DNA of 64,000 nucleotides. Origin: Prevotella sp. E13-27. GTDB lineage: Bacteria; Bacteroidota; Bacteroidia; Bacteroidales; Bacteroidaceae. A program made the position numbers and the translations under genes. Within the stretch, counting starts at the first letter, position 1. Each line of letters begins with the position of its first letter. Positions 7,526 through 16,586 of the stretch are shown piece by piece. The stretch covers positions 434,001 through 498,000 of the forward strand of contig NZ_JALPSC010000002.1 of assembly GCF_023217965.1 (NCBI RefSeq). Reading direction: 5' to 3'. The notes below the pieces were generated by a model. The model ran no database searches, was not told where the DNA came from, and worked only from the letters and a program-made list of their open reading frames with translations.

Positions 7526-8525
7526 GCATATAGCATTCCTGCTGTTTCTGATAGCTGGTACGATATACATTGCGTATCAGCAGCACTCCATGCCTTATCA
7601 GAAAGACAGTGGCTTCATCTTTGGTACCGTTTACAACATTAGCTATCAGAGTGACAAGAGCCTGAAAGCAGAGATAGAGGCAGAGATGAAGCGTGTGGAT
7701 GCTGAGTTCTCGATGTTTAACGACTCTTCCACAGTGAGTCGCTTCAATCGTGGCGAGCGCCCACGGCTGTCGAAGATGTTCCTTGAGGTATATAAGCTGG
7801 CTTTTGCTGTGAACAAAGAGACAGAGGGCGCTTTCGACATCACCGTTGCACCGCTGGTGAACGCATGGGGCTTCGGCTTCAAGAGCAAGATAATGCCTGA
7901 CGGACGTCAGGTGGACAGCCTTCGCGCCATGGTAGGCATGAAGAAGCTGACACTCGTTGAGAACGATTCCATACTGACAAAACCCGATGTGCGCATGATG
8001 CTCGATTTCAGCGCCATTGCCAAGGGCTACGGCTCCGACTGTGTGGCGCGTCTGTTGAGAGAGCATGGCGTGAAGAACTTTATGGTGGAGATAGGCGGCG
8101 AGGTGGTCACTCAGGGCATAAGTCCGAAACGACTGCCATGGCGCATAGGCGTTACCAAGCCAATAGAAGACTCTCTCCAGACCAGTCAGGAGCTGCAGAC
8201 AGTGCTCAATGTTACTGACAGGGCTATGGCCACCAGTGGCAACTATCGTAACTTCTATTACCAGGGTGGGCGCAAATATGCGCATACCATTGACCCCAGA
8301 ACAGGCTATCCTGTGCAGCACAGCCTGTTGTCATCGACTGTGCTCGCTGATAACTGTGCCGTGGCCGATGCCTATGCCACAGCCTTTATGGTTCTTGGTT
8401 TCGAGAAGACAAAGGAGATTCTTGAGCGTCACAAAGAGCTGATGGCATATCTCATATATACTGACAATGACGGCAATTATGACGTGTGGTTCTCGCCATC
8501 GCTGAAAGACAAGATTAATGAGTAA
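7506..8525 (+). CDS. apbE: FAD:protein FMN transferase
   Basis: A 339-residue protein with an N-terminal membrane or signal segment (residues 8-24), then the ApbE core: GAFDITVAPL, DFSAIAKGYG near residue 166, EIGGEV, HTIDPRTGYP near 259 and DAYATAFMVLG. The enzyme attaches FMN from FAD to Thr residues of exported flavoproteins such as Nqr/Rnf subunits, acting on the periplasmic side. It overlaps the preceding gene by 20 nt and the following one by 8 nt, so it is translationally coupled within the operon. Confidence 0.93.
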   Translation: MFRLTYKHIAFLLFLIAGTIYIAYQQHSMPYQKDSGFIFGTVYNISYQSDKSLKAEIEAEMKRVDAEFSMFNDSSTVSRFNRGERPRLSKMFLEVYKLAFAVNKETEGAFDITVAPLVNAWGFGFKSKIMPDGRQVDSLRAMVGMKKLTLVENDSILTKPDVRMMLDFSAIAKGYGSDCVARLLREHGVKNFMVEIGGEVVTQGISPKRLPWRIGVTKPIEDSLQTSQELQTVLNVTDRAMATSGNYRNFYYQGGRKYAHTIDPRTGYPVQHSLLSSTVLADNCAVADAYATAFMVLGFEKTKEILERHKELMAYLIYTDNDGNYDVWFSPSLKDKINE

Positions 8526-9222
8526 TCCATCAACGACGTCGCCAGTATCTGCCAGTCCCTCTCCGTTCTACGAGAAGCTGTTGCAGTTTCCCTTGTTTCA
8601 GGGCATGAGTCGAGGTGAAATGCTTCAGATGACAGGAAGCACGCGCTTCGACTTCCGTAAGATTGCTGCGGGCAAGACTGTCGTTGACAGTGGCTCAGCT
8701 TGTGCAGAGCTTTTCTTCCTTGTCAGCGGGTCAGTCACTGTGGTCACTAAGCCTGATGACAACAGCTACAGCGTCACAGAGCAGTTGCGTGCCCCATGGA
8801 TAACTCAGCCAGAATCGCTCTTTGGACTCACCACTCGTTACACATCGCGCGTGACAACAGCCATCGACTGTCAGTTCATCATCCTGTCAAAGGACGAGGT
8901 GCTTCGTCTCTTCGATGACTTCCTTACCTTCCGACTGAACATGCTAAACCTCTTGTCCATGCGCTTGCAGCAGAGCTCACACAGGGCGTGGCGCAGGGCT
9001 CCTAAGACTCTTGTTGAGCGCTTGTCGCGATTCTTTGCGGACCATTGCCTTTATCCTGCAGGTCACAAGGAGTTTGGCATACTGATGAAGCTGCTTGCAC
9101 AGGAGGTTAACGACAGCCGACTTGATGTAAGCGGGGCTCTCAACGAGATGCAGCGCAACGGCCTCCTTGAGCTTCATCGTGGACGCATAGTCATCCCTTC
9201 GCTTGAGCGCCTGTTTATGTAG
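8518..9222 (+). CDS. Crp/Fnr family transcriptional regulator
   Basis: A 234-residue protein: a cyclic-nucleotide-binding-like beta domain (residues about 20-135, with LFFLVSGSV), a dimer helix, and a C-terminal winged helix (about 165-230, with LLAQEVNDSRLDVSGALNEM). No Fe-S Cys cluster is evident. As last gene of the operon it may control this operon or redox genes (inference). Confidence 0.88.
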   Translation: MSNPSTTSPVSASPSPFYEKLLQFPLFQGMSRGEMLQMTGSTRFDFRKIAAGKTVVDSGSACAELFFLVSGSVTVVTKPDDNSYSVTEQLRAPWITQPESLFGLTTRYTSRVTTAIDCQFIILSKDEVLRLFDDFLTFRLNMLNLLSMRLQQSSHRAWRRAPKTLVERLSRFFADHCLYPAGHKEFGILMKLLAQEVNDSRLDVSGALNEMQRNGLLELHRGRIVIPSLERLFM

Positions 9223-9271
9223 GATTCAATAATAAAAATAATGGAGTGGGGGATTATCCCCTGCATAATTA

Positions 9272-9311
9272 GGGAAAACTCTATCGTGTTTTAGGGTTTT
9301 CCTCTTTTTTT
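9272..9311 (+). terminator. Intrinsic terminator after the Crp-like gene
   Basis: Stem GGAAAAC (9273-9279) / GTTTTCC (9296-9302) followed by an uninterrupted T run. Confidence 0.75.
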
Positions 9312-9327
9312 CTTGTTATTATCATCG

Positions 9328-9336
9328 TATCTTTGC
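9328..9336 (+). promoter_or_regulatory. -7 box of a candidate small RNA
   Basis: TATCTTTGC, a perfect match to TAnnTTTGC, in an intergenic region with no plus-strand gene before the terminator at 9432-9470. Confidence 0.65.
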
Positions 9337-9342
9337 ATCGTG

Positions 9343-9471
9343 AACTAAAGCGAAAGGCGTTTCGATGTTAATAGTTCCATAGTTAGATTTTGTTTTTTAG
9401 GTTATTGTTTGCTTTTAGTACATGATTGTAAGGGGCATCTTCGATGAGAATCGGGGATGCCCGTTTTTTTG
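9343..9471 (+). ncRNA. Candidate small RNA, about 130 nt
   Basis: A free-standing transcription unit: perfect -7 box at 9328-9336, no convincing ORF, and a strong terminator hairpin GGGCATC (9433-9439) / GATGCCC (9456-9462) with a T run on the plus strand only. The terminator orientation excludes it serving the convergent AraC gene. Not assigned to a known family. Confidence 0.55.
9432..9470 (+). terminator. Intrinsic terminator of the candidate small RNA
   Basis: Stem GGGCATC / GATGCCC with an inner CGAT/ATCG pairing, followed by TTTTTTT. Confidence 0.75.
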
Positions 9472-9499
9472 TTCTCCATATTTCTGGAGAAATAAGAAA

Positions 9500-10615
9500 T
9501 TACTTTTGGTTAGCTGTGATGAACTGTGTGGGAGTCATGCCCACCTCTTTGCGGAACACATTCTGGAAATAGCTGCGACTGCTGAAACCGCATGACTGGG
9601 CAATGTTCTCGTTGGACCAGTTAGGATGCTCCCTCAACAGACGCTTAGCTTCCTCTATGCGCAGATGAGTAAGCCAGGGGTTGAACAGCTCCTGTTCAGT
9701 AGTCTTGAGCCATGCTGAGAGATGATAGCGACTGATGTTCATTTCAGTAGCAGCAGTCTGTATGGTGATGCCGCTTTTCAGGTGACCACCCTCGCTCATC
9801 CATTTTGCAACAATATGTTCCATGCGCTCACGGTCTGCACTATCCATGGTGTGCTCTTTGTCTTCCTGAGAAACTTCCTGCTCTTCCATTTCTTCGGCAT
9901 CCTTGACCTGTTGCGGATCGTTGCTCACACCATAGCAGATGAAGCTGAAGATGCAATAGTACATGCTCAAGAAGATGAACAATGAGTAGCAAAGCAGTGG
10001 CAAACCCGATGCGAAGATGGTGAATGGTGCAAAAAGGGCACTCAGCGACAGCAGGCTGACGCTACGCTCCATCCATCGCAACAGCTCACTCTTGTCGTGG
10101 TCGTAGAAGTTGTCCATCATGCGATGCATCCTACGGAATTCGCGGAAGTTCAACCAGCAGAAATAGAACTGCATCAAAGAATAGATGCATGCGGCGATAT
10201 GTTCTGCCGTGCGCATCTGGGGCGTGTCGTCGAGCACTGAGTGACCATCCTGCAAACCTCCGATAAGCAGTACTGCCACTATTATTAAATAGCCCAAGAG
10301 ACCTGAAAGCCACTCATGAAGCTGAATCTTTCCGCTTCGCTGCAGATAGAGTACTGCCAACGCCATCTGCCAGGCGCATGGTACGAAGAACAGCATGTTG
10401 ACAAACACACCCTGAGTGACACCCATGGCGCGGAAATGAAGCGTGTATTGAAGCAGGAACTGTATGAAAAGCAGACTTGTGGCACCTGCCATAAGCCAGC
10501 GAGCACGACTGAAAATATTGCCCAAAGCTGTTCGTATGGGCAGCAGGAATGCCAAGGTCAGCGTGAGCAGAGCCATGGTAAGCATTCCACCAAACTGCAT
10601 CTCTTCTATCCTCAT
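9500..10615 (-). CDS. Membrane-anchored AraC family regulator
   Basis: 371 residues from the ATG at 10615; a longer frame to 10642 is unlikely because the -7 box (10623-10631) lies inside it. The N-terminal half has about six membrane helices; an acidic linker follows. The C-terminal 100 residues form an AraC double helix-turn-helix (ISRYHLSAWL, CGFSSRSYFQNVFRKEVG, PTQF). Signal is probably sensed in the membrane. The divergent surface-protein gene and the operator-like array between them suggest that gene is its target (inference). Confidence 0.87.
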   Translation of the reverse strand: MRIEEMQFGGMLTMALLTLTLAFLLPIRTALGNIFSRARWLMAGATSLLFIQFLLQYTLHFRAMGVTQGVFVNMLFFVPCAWQMALAVLYLQRSGKIQLHEWLSGLLGYLIIVAVLLIGGLQDGHSVLDDTPQMRTAEHIAACIYSLMQFYFCWLNFREFRRMHRMMDNFYDHDKSELLRWMERSVSLLSLSALFAPFTIFASGLPLLCYSLFIFLSMYYCIFSFICYGVSNDPQQVKDAEEMEEQEVSQEDKEHTMDSADRERMEHIVAKWMSEGGHLKSGITIQTAATEMNISRYHLSAWLKTTEQELFNPWLTHLRIEEAKRLLREHPNWSNENIAQSCGFSSRSYFQNVFRKEVGMTPTQFITANQK

Positions 10616-10622
10616 TAGTGGT

Positions 10623-10631
10623 GCAAAGTTA
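10623..10631 (-). promoter_or_regulatory. -7 box of the AraC regulator gene
   Basis: TAACTTTGC on the minus strand, ending 7 nt before the ATG at 10615, so the mRNA would have almost no leader. Confidence 0.65.
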
Positions 10632-10640
10632 CTAAGAAGC

Positions 10641-10742
10641 ATGTAAAAAATACAAAAATGGTGTGTAAAATTTACAATTACTCGATTTTTTACACATATA
10701 TCAACTTGTTTTTATACATCATTTGTGTGATTTATACACCAT
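10641..10742. promoter_or_regulatory. Operator-like array between divergent AraC and surface-protein genes
   Basis: Five related sites of the type TGTRTAAAWA: 10641-10653 and 10661-10675 (direct), and 10685-10697, 10709-10721 and 10729-10742 (inverted). They fill the divergent promoter region. AraC proteins bind such repeated sites; binding by this regulator is an inference. Confidence 0.6.
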
Positions 10743-10759
10743 AGAAACATTATCTGAAG

Positions 10760-10768
10760 TAATTTTGC
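10760..10768 (+). promoter_or_regulatory. -7 box of the large surface protein gene
   Basis: TAATTTTGC; the expected start is about 10775. A TGTCA/TGACA hairpin (10771-10789) lies in the leader. Confidence 0.65.
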
Positions 10769-10826
10769 ACTGTCAAAAAAAGTGACAGCTAAATTAATCA
10801 ACCATAAATTTTTAAATTTATCAATC

Positions 10827-13800
10827 ATGAAACAAAGATCTACATTTCTGTTGTGGGGAGTAATGGTAGCATTACTTCTTACTGTCTTCACCTCGTCATG
10901 GGCATTGAGAGGTGTAAGCGAAGAAGAAGGTTCAAGCACTAACCCAATAGTCATTGCCGACTCGGCCGACTGGGTGATGTTTGCCACCAACGTTAATGCA
11001 GGTGTCAATGCCGATAAGTACTATCGTCTTGATGCCGACATCAATGTCACTATGATGGTGGGTACATCGGAGCATAAGTTCAGCGGATTTTTCAATGGTA
11101 ATGGCCATACACTGAATGTTAACCTGTCATCTACCAGCAAGACGTGTGCTCCTTTCCGTTTTGTTGAAAATGCAACAATCTCCATGCTTCACATTACAGG
11201 TGTATTGACAGCCGGTTCGTCAACTTCTAACGAAATGAACATGTGCCGTAGCGGTCTCATTGGCTCAGGTTATGGCACTGTCAATATTATTAACTGCTGG
11301 AGCAGTGTAACAATTAACAGTGAACTTAATGGTGACGGCACCCATGGCGGATTTGTAGGAATAGCCGAAAATGGTAGAATGAATATTATCAACAGCCTCT
11401 TCGATGGTAAGCTACTTGGCAGCAATACTAATAGCTGGGGTGGCTTTGTTGGCTGGCGCAGAGCTGATATCAGCATCGTTAACAGTGTGTTTGCTCCTGC
11501 AGAGGTGACAGTAAACACTGCCAATTGTGCAACCTTCAGTCGTAATGGCGTGACACCTGTTAATAGCTATTACACTCAGGCTCTTGGCGATGCTCAGGGC
11601 ACAGCCATTGGTGAAATGACTAATGAGCAACTGCTTGACACCCTGGGGGCAAGCTGGCAGATAGTTAACGAGAAGCTCGTTCCCAATATGAATGCCAAGA
11701 CCATGTCATCAGCGCTCGTCTCAGGAATAAAACATTATTATTTATATACAGGTGAGCCTATAGATATTGATTATACCATTACAGCTGCTGATGGTAAAAC
11801 GCTGGTCAGGGATGTTGACTATACTGTAATTACTACTCCTAACGACACTGTTAAGGAGGCTGCCGACTATACCATGGTCTTCAAGGGCATGGGAGAATAC
11901 ACTGACAGCATTGTTTGGACTTTCACCGTTGGTGAAGGCATTGAGGTTACCTCTTCTACTACCAACTTGGAGGGCAACATGATATATAAGGTTAAAAACA
12001 ATGTCACAGTGAACAATCGAATAAGTATTAGTGGCAGCGTGATGCTAATCCTTGGCGAGAATGCTACACTCAATGCTACAAAAGGTATCGAAGTGGGAAG
12101 TGAAAGAACTCTGACAATTGATGGCACTGGTACACTTAACGCTACAGGAGGCTCAGATAATGCTGGTATCGGTGCTTACGAAGTGGGCACTATTATAATA
12201 AATGGTGGTACTATCAACGCTAAGGGTGGAAGTAATGGTGCTGGAATAGGTGGATCACTTCACAATATCTATGGAGGTACAATCATTATAAACGGTGGCG
12301 TGGTAAATGCAACAGGTGGCTATGAAGGCGCAGGTATTGGTGGCGGACGTGACAACTGGGCTGGAAACTACGGACGCTGTGGTAATATTACTATCAACGG
12401 TGGACAGGTCACAGCTATAGGCGGAACATACGCTTCAGGATTCGGCCCTGGATATAACGCAGATTATAAGTCAGGTAACATCGTCATTGGATGGACTGAT
12501 GCAGAAAACGATTTTGTATACGCAAGCAGCATTAGCGGCAAGACCAACTCTATAGCATTTGCTGAGGACAAGAAGTTCTTCAACGTTGATTCAAGAACTG
12601 TGGCTTCAGTAAAAGATATTGCTGGTAAAAAGCTCGTTCCTTTCACTACTGAGGCTGAACTGCGTTATGCAACTATCTTTGACTTTAAGAAATCAATTGC
12701 AAAGACAGGAAGCATTATTGACAGTGTTGAGTATGTGCTTAAAGATGTCTACGGAAAAGTACTTATTAAGGATTCAGACTTTGTAGAGACAATATCACCT
12801 GACACAATTAAGGAAGTAGGCGACTACACACTCACTATCACAGGTAAAGGATTCTATACAGGTACAATAACTGAAACCTTCAGGGTGGTTGAAGTGCTTG
12901 AAGGAAACGGTACTGCTGAAGAGCCTTATACAATAGCCACTACTGATGACTGGAACAAGTTTGCTGAGAGCGTGGCTAAAGGATACAGCTATAAGGGCGA
13001 GACAGTGAAGCTTACTGCCGACATCAACATCTCTACTATGGTGGGCGTTCGTGACAGCTTCCCATTCAGTGGAACATTTGATGGTGCTGGACATACAATA
13101 ACAGCCGACATTGTGAGCACAGAATCTACGACAGACATGAATGTTCAGGGCGTGGCACCATTCCATTATATATATAGCGCAACCATCAAGAACCTTACCG
13201 TGGCAGGCTCAATCTCTTCTAACAGCTACCACACAGCAGGTATCGTGGGCTTCATTGGCGGACCAAATGCCGAGGAGGGACGTAACATAATAGACAGCTG
13301 CGTAGTAACAGCCACACTCATCATCGGTTCAGACTATGCAGGTGGTATCGTGGGTCACGGAATGGCTGATGACAAGGTAAATACACGCACAGATATTAGC
13401 AACACAGTCTTTGCTGGAACCATACAGAGCAACAACACCTCCAAACGTAGCAATGTAGGCGGCATTTGGGGATGGGGCACCACAAACGTGGTTATCAAGA
13501 ACTGTCTTGAGAACGGAAAATACACCAATATCAACTCATTTAACCCAAGAGGACTTTGCGGTTCTAATAATGGCTCTGCAACATCCTTCTATTATATGAA
13601 CAATGGTGTGAACTCGCCTAGCAACAACTCGACTGTTGACGATGCTCGTGGATGCCATAAAGTGTTCTCAGCTCCTCAGGATGACAATATCTACTTGCCT
13701 ATCAATATCATGGGTTATGATTTCTACCAGAACGCCACTGTTAACGGTATGAAAGAAGCCTACGAATACAACAATGGCAATCCAATAAATCTCGGATATA

Positions 13801-15476
13801 CGCTCAAGCTAGGCGCAAATAACATTACTGAGAATATTGACTATACCACCGTCATTAGAGATACTGCAGGTGTAGAAGTTCTTCCTGAGAATGTGAAGAT
13901 TCCTGGAACATCGTTTACCATTACATTTGCTGCTAAAGAGGGTAATGAGGCAGGATTCCTTGGTTCAACAACACGCTCGTTTACCATTCTCCCTGCTGTT
14001 GTCATTCTCGATGCTTATGAAAACAACTCAAATGTCATTGCAGCACACAACGGATTGCTCTCTAACGTAAATCTTTATGGCTGCGACATTGCAAAGAACT
14101 ATGAGTGGCACACCATCTGTCTGCCATTCAACGTAGAGCTTGCTTCTTCTCCTCTCGCAGGAGCAAAGGTGAAGACACTCACTGATGTCAAGATGCTTGG
14201 CAAGAACGTTTACCTCACACTGGGTAAAGATGTTGACACACTTAAGGCTGGAACACCTTATGCCATCATGTGGGATGAGCCTGCCGACCTCGTCATCAAC
14301 TCTGCCGATGATTGGAATGCCTTTGCCGAAGCAGTGGCTGGTGGCAATAGCTTCGAAGGCAAAACAGTGAGACTGAACAGCGACATTACCATCTCTACAA
14401 TGGTGGGAACTGCCCAAAACATGTTCATGGGATACTTCGCAGGCGAAGGTCACACCATTACTCTCGACAGCCTTAGCGCCACAACAGAGTTCTGTGCTCC
14501 ATTCCGCTATGTAAAGGATGCAACAATTAACAGCGTCCATACCAAGGGAGTTGTTGTAGCTGGCACACATACCTCAAACGACAAGTATCGTTCAGGACTC
14601 GTTGGCTGCACTAATGGAAATACCACAATCTCTAATTGCTGGAGCAGCGTGGTTATCGACAGCAAGATTAATGGCGATGGCACTCATGGAGGTCTCGTTG
14701 GCGTGGCAAATGACAATACTCAACTCGTAGATTGTCGTTTCGATGGAACCATCACAGGTGAAACAACCTATTCATGCGGAGGACTGATTGGATGGAACAA
14801 TTCAAAGACAAAACTCACCAATTGTCTCTTCATGCCCGATAGCATATCACTCAAAGACCAGAGCAACGCAACATTCGGACGTAATACCGGCAATGTGACA
14901 ACTGTTAATTGCTACTACTCCGAAAAACTTGGAGATGTACAGGGTACTGCCATTGACACACTGACAGTAGCACAGCTTGCTGAAAAGCTTGGCGATGAAT
15001 GGCTGATTAAGGGCGGAAAGGTAGTACCTGTTATGAAACGTTATACAGCAAATGTCAGCGACCTTACATTCAACAATGTCGTTGTTGACAGCACCATTAA
15101 CACAATCTCTATGCTTGATGGTCAGGTGAAGTTTGTTGCAAACTACGACGCATTCACTGTAGTAGATTCTTCAGATGTTGACATCTTTACAGTTGTCGAT
15201 GGCCCAGTGATGCAGCATGCTACTGATGACACGACCATCAATGCCTTCACCCCATACTTCCAGTTCACAGGAAAAGCGCGCCTCGCTAATATCATAGAGA
15301 TTAACTTCGGTGGTGGAGTAGTGACATCTGTAGAGAATAATCACAACTCACATTTCACCTATAACCTCTCACCTCTCACTTCTCAATTCTACACCCTCGA
15401 GGGTGTTAAGCTCAATGGAAAGCCCACAAAACGCGGTTTGTACATCCGTCAGGGATCCAAAGTAGTAATTAAGTAA
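10827..15476 (+). CDS. Large secreted repetitive beta-helix-like surface protein
   Basis: 1549 residues from the ATG at 10827 (signal peptide through about residue 26). Three copies of a GLUG-like beta-helix module can be aligned: about nt 10950-11700, 12890-13670 and 14270-15050, each with a DADINVTMMVG-type strand, FNGNGHTL-type turns and SGLIG/GGFVG repeats. Between them are related domains of the YTITAADGK..VDYTVI type, and a Gly/Asn-rich region (nt 11990-12500) with repeated TIIINGG motifs. The C-terminus (YTLEGVKLNGK, GLYIRQGSKVVIK) is the short sorting-like tail also found at 53915-55237 and 59018-61279. Probably cell-surface adhesion or carbohydrate binding; the ligand is unknown. Confidence 0.75.
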   Translation: MKQRSTFLLWGVMVALLLTVFTSSWALRGVSEEEGSSTNPIVIADSADWVMFATNVNAGVNADKYYRLDADINVTMMVGTSEHKFSGFFNGNGHTLNVNLSSTSKTCAPFRFVENATISMLHITGVLTAGSSTSNEMNMCRSGLIGSGYGTVNIINCWSSVTINSELNGDGTHGGFVGIAENGRMNIINSLFDGKLLGSNTNSWGGFVGWRRADISIVNSVFAPAEVTVNTANCATFSRNGVTPVNSYYTQALGDAQGTAIGEMTNEQLLDTLGASWQIVNEKLVPNMNAKTMSSALVSGIKHYYLYTGEPIDIDYTITAADGKTLVRDVDYTVITTPNDTVKEAADYTMVFKGMGEYTDSIVWTFTVGEGIEVTSSTTNLEGNMIYKVKNNVTVNNRISISGSVMLILGENATLNATKGIEVGSERTLTIDGTGTLNATGGSDNAGIGAYEVGTIIINGGTINAKGGSNGAGIGGSLHNIYGGTIIINGGVVNATGGYEGAGIGGGRDNWAGNYGRCGNITINGGQVTAIGGTYASGFGPGYNADYKSGNIVIGWTDAENDFVYASSISGKTNSIAFAEDKKFFNVDSRTVASVKDIAGKKLVPFTTEAELRYATIFDFKKSIAKTGSIIDSVEYVLKDVYGKVLIKDSDFVETISPDTIKEVGDYTLTITGKGFYTGTITETFRVVEVLEGNGTAEEPYTIATTDDWNKFAESVAKGYSYKGETVKLTADINISTMVGVRDSFPFSGTFDGAGHTITADIVSTESTTDMNVQGVAPFHYIYSATIKNLTVAGSISSNSYHTAGIVGFIGGPNAEEGRNIIDSCVVTATLIIGSDYAGGIVGHGMADDKVNTRTDISNTVFAGTIQSNNTSKRSNVGGIWGWGTTNVVIKNCLENGKYTNINSFNPRGLCGSNNGSATSFYYMNNGVNSPSNNSTVDDARGCHKVFSAPQDDNIYLPINIMGYDFYQNATVNGMKEAYEYNNGNPINLGYTLKLGANNITENIDYTTVIRDTAGVEVLPENVKIPGTSFTITFAAKEGNEAGFLGSTTRSFTILPAVVILDAYENNSNVIAAHNGLLSNVNLYGCDIAKNYEWHTICLPFNVELASSPLAGAKVKTLTDVKMLGKNVYLTLGKDVDTLKAGTPYAIMWDEPADLVINSADDWNAFAEAVAGGNSFEGKTVRLNSDITISTMVGTAQNMFMGYFAGEGHTITLDSLSATTEFCAPFRYVKDATINSVHTKGVVVAGTHTSNDKYRSGLVGCTNGNTTISNCWSSVVIDSKINGDGTHGGLVGVANDNTQLVDCRFDGTITGETTYSCGGLIGWNNSKTKLTNCLFMPDSISLKDQSNATFGRNTGNVTTVNCYYSEKLGDVQGTAIDTLTVAQLAEKLGDEWLIKGGKVVPVMKRYTANVSDLTFNNVVVDSTINTISMLDGQVKFVANYDAFTVVDSSDVDIFTVVDGPVMQHATDDTTINAFTPYFQFTGKARLANIIEINFGGGVVTSVENNHNSHFTYNLSPLTSQFYTLEGVKLNGKPTKRGLYIRQGSKVVIK

Positions 15477-15484
15477 GAAACAAC

Positions 15485-15515
15485 AGCGGATTTCTTGGCC
15501 TCCAAGAAATCCGCT
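15485..15515 (+). terminator. 14-bp perfect hairpin after the surface protein gene
   Basis: AGCGGATTTCTTGG / CCAAGAAATCCGCT with a 3-nt loop. The trailing sequence is pyrimidine-rich rather than a pure T run, so it may be a terminator or an mRNA 3' stabiliser. Confidence 0.55.
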
Positions 15516-15516
15516 C

Positions 15517-15556
15517 TTACTTCTCACATCTTATTTCTCACCTCTCACATCTATTA
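15517..15556. repeat. CTCACCTCTCAC-type tract
   Basis: Pyrimidine-rich 7-bp-like repeats (TCTCACATCT, TCTCACCTCTCACATCT) before the next gene. The same motif occurs inside the preceding gene at 15361-15392 and, inverted, at 57029-57066. Confidence 0.6.
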
Positions 15557-15557
15557 A

Positions 15558-16289
15558 ATGCTCGAACACCAATTATATCACACAGTACTCATCCTGGCAG
15601 GAATAGCAAACATGTCAATGGCATTGGTGCTGCTCCACGGCAACCTTGCTTACGGCGACTATCCGGTCTATCGTAATGCACGTCGCTTTGTAGCACTGTG
15701 TTTCACACTGTTTGCCATAGGGTTCTTTCTTCACGCCCATTTCAATTGGCGCAACTCGTGGCATGAGGCTGCATCGGCACTGTCTGTCAGCTACTTCCAC
15801 TGCGGAGCTGTACTCTTCGGATGGAGCCAGATATCGCTCCTCAATCCGAACTATCTGTCAAGGAAAATCGTCGTGCGTGACCTTCTTCTTCTGACAGTCG
15901 GACTCATGGCTTACTGGAGTGTTGTGCTTCTGCCTTCAGTAGCAAGGGTGGGCGAGAGTGTGTTTGTCATTTTCTTCATACATGCCATTATCGTCACCTA
16001 TACATTCTATAGAACTTACTATAGGGTGAGAAAGCGACTACAGCAGCTGTCCCATGGAACCATAGAGCAGTTCGTGCGATGGATGCTGCTCTCCTGTCAT
16101 CTTATCATAGTATTCGGCATAGGAAGCATAGTCGTTACGGCATGCCTGCCCACTGCAGTGTGGCCATACACGCTTCTTATGGCTATAGGCATACTGGTCT
16201 TCGTCTATATATTCTTCTCTATCAACGACTATGGCTACGTGATAGACAGCACCACCAATGCCACGGAGGATGTGGCAGGCTACTACTGA
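15558..16289 (+). CDS. Seven-helix-like membrane protein resembling a sensor module
   Basis: A 243-residue protein with about seven hydrophobic segments and no soluble domain. Its layout resembles the membrane sensory half of the AraC-type regulator at 9500-10615, but there is no helix-turn-helix. It lies behind the surface-protein gene. Possibly a stand-alone sensor or a remnant of a regulator; family not recognised. Confidence 0.5.
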   Translation: MLEHQLYHTVLILAGIANMSMALVLLHGNLAYGDYPVYRNARRFVALCFTLFAIGFFLHAHFNWRNSWHEAASALSVSYFHCGAVLFGWSQISLLNPNYLSRKIVVRDLLLLTVGLMAYWSVVLLPSVARVGESVFVIFFIHAIIVTYTFYRTYYRVRKRLQQLSHGTIEQFVRWMLLSCHLIIVFGIGSIVVTACLPTAVWPYTLLMAIGILVFVYIFFSINDYGYVIDSTTNATEDVAGYY

Positions 16290-16531
16290 GACGGAACCAC
16301 TTATACAACACAATTATACAACTCAATATAATTTATTCAACCATTAAACCAACCATTTTTTCAATGGAAATTAAACATTGTTATTCTGACATGCGGCGTG
16401 TTCCGATAGGTTCGCGCCTGCTAAACAGCATTAAGACGATTGGGCAGCCACTACGCTACTGTCCTTTTCGTCTTCAATTTGCATTTCAAAAGGAAACTTC
16501 TATACTCTACATAAAAAAAAGAATAAAATCT

Positions 16532-16563
16532 TTTGTTCGGCATTCGTTTTTTCGTATCTTTGT
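16532..16563 (+). promoter_or_regulatory. Promoter of the EEP hydrolase gene
   Basis: TTTG at 16532-16535, 19-nt spacer, -7 box TATCTTTGT at 16555-16563, 23 nt before the start codon. The 297-nt gap from 16290 otherwise shows no credible gene. Confidence 0.75.
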
Positions 16564-16586
16564 GCCGTTAATATCTAAAAACTGCT

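Noticed and set aside
7182..8321. 379-residue minus-strand frame opposite apbE
   Set aside because: Overlaps the complete, motif-rich apbE gene; no signal of real coding.
9500..10642. AraC gene start at 10642
   Set aside because: The -7 box on the same strand lies at 10623-10631, downstream of that codon, so the ATG at 10615 (or 10600) is more likely.
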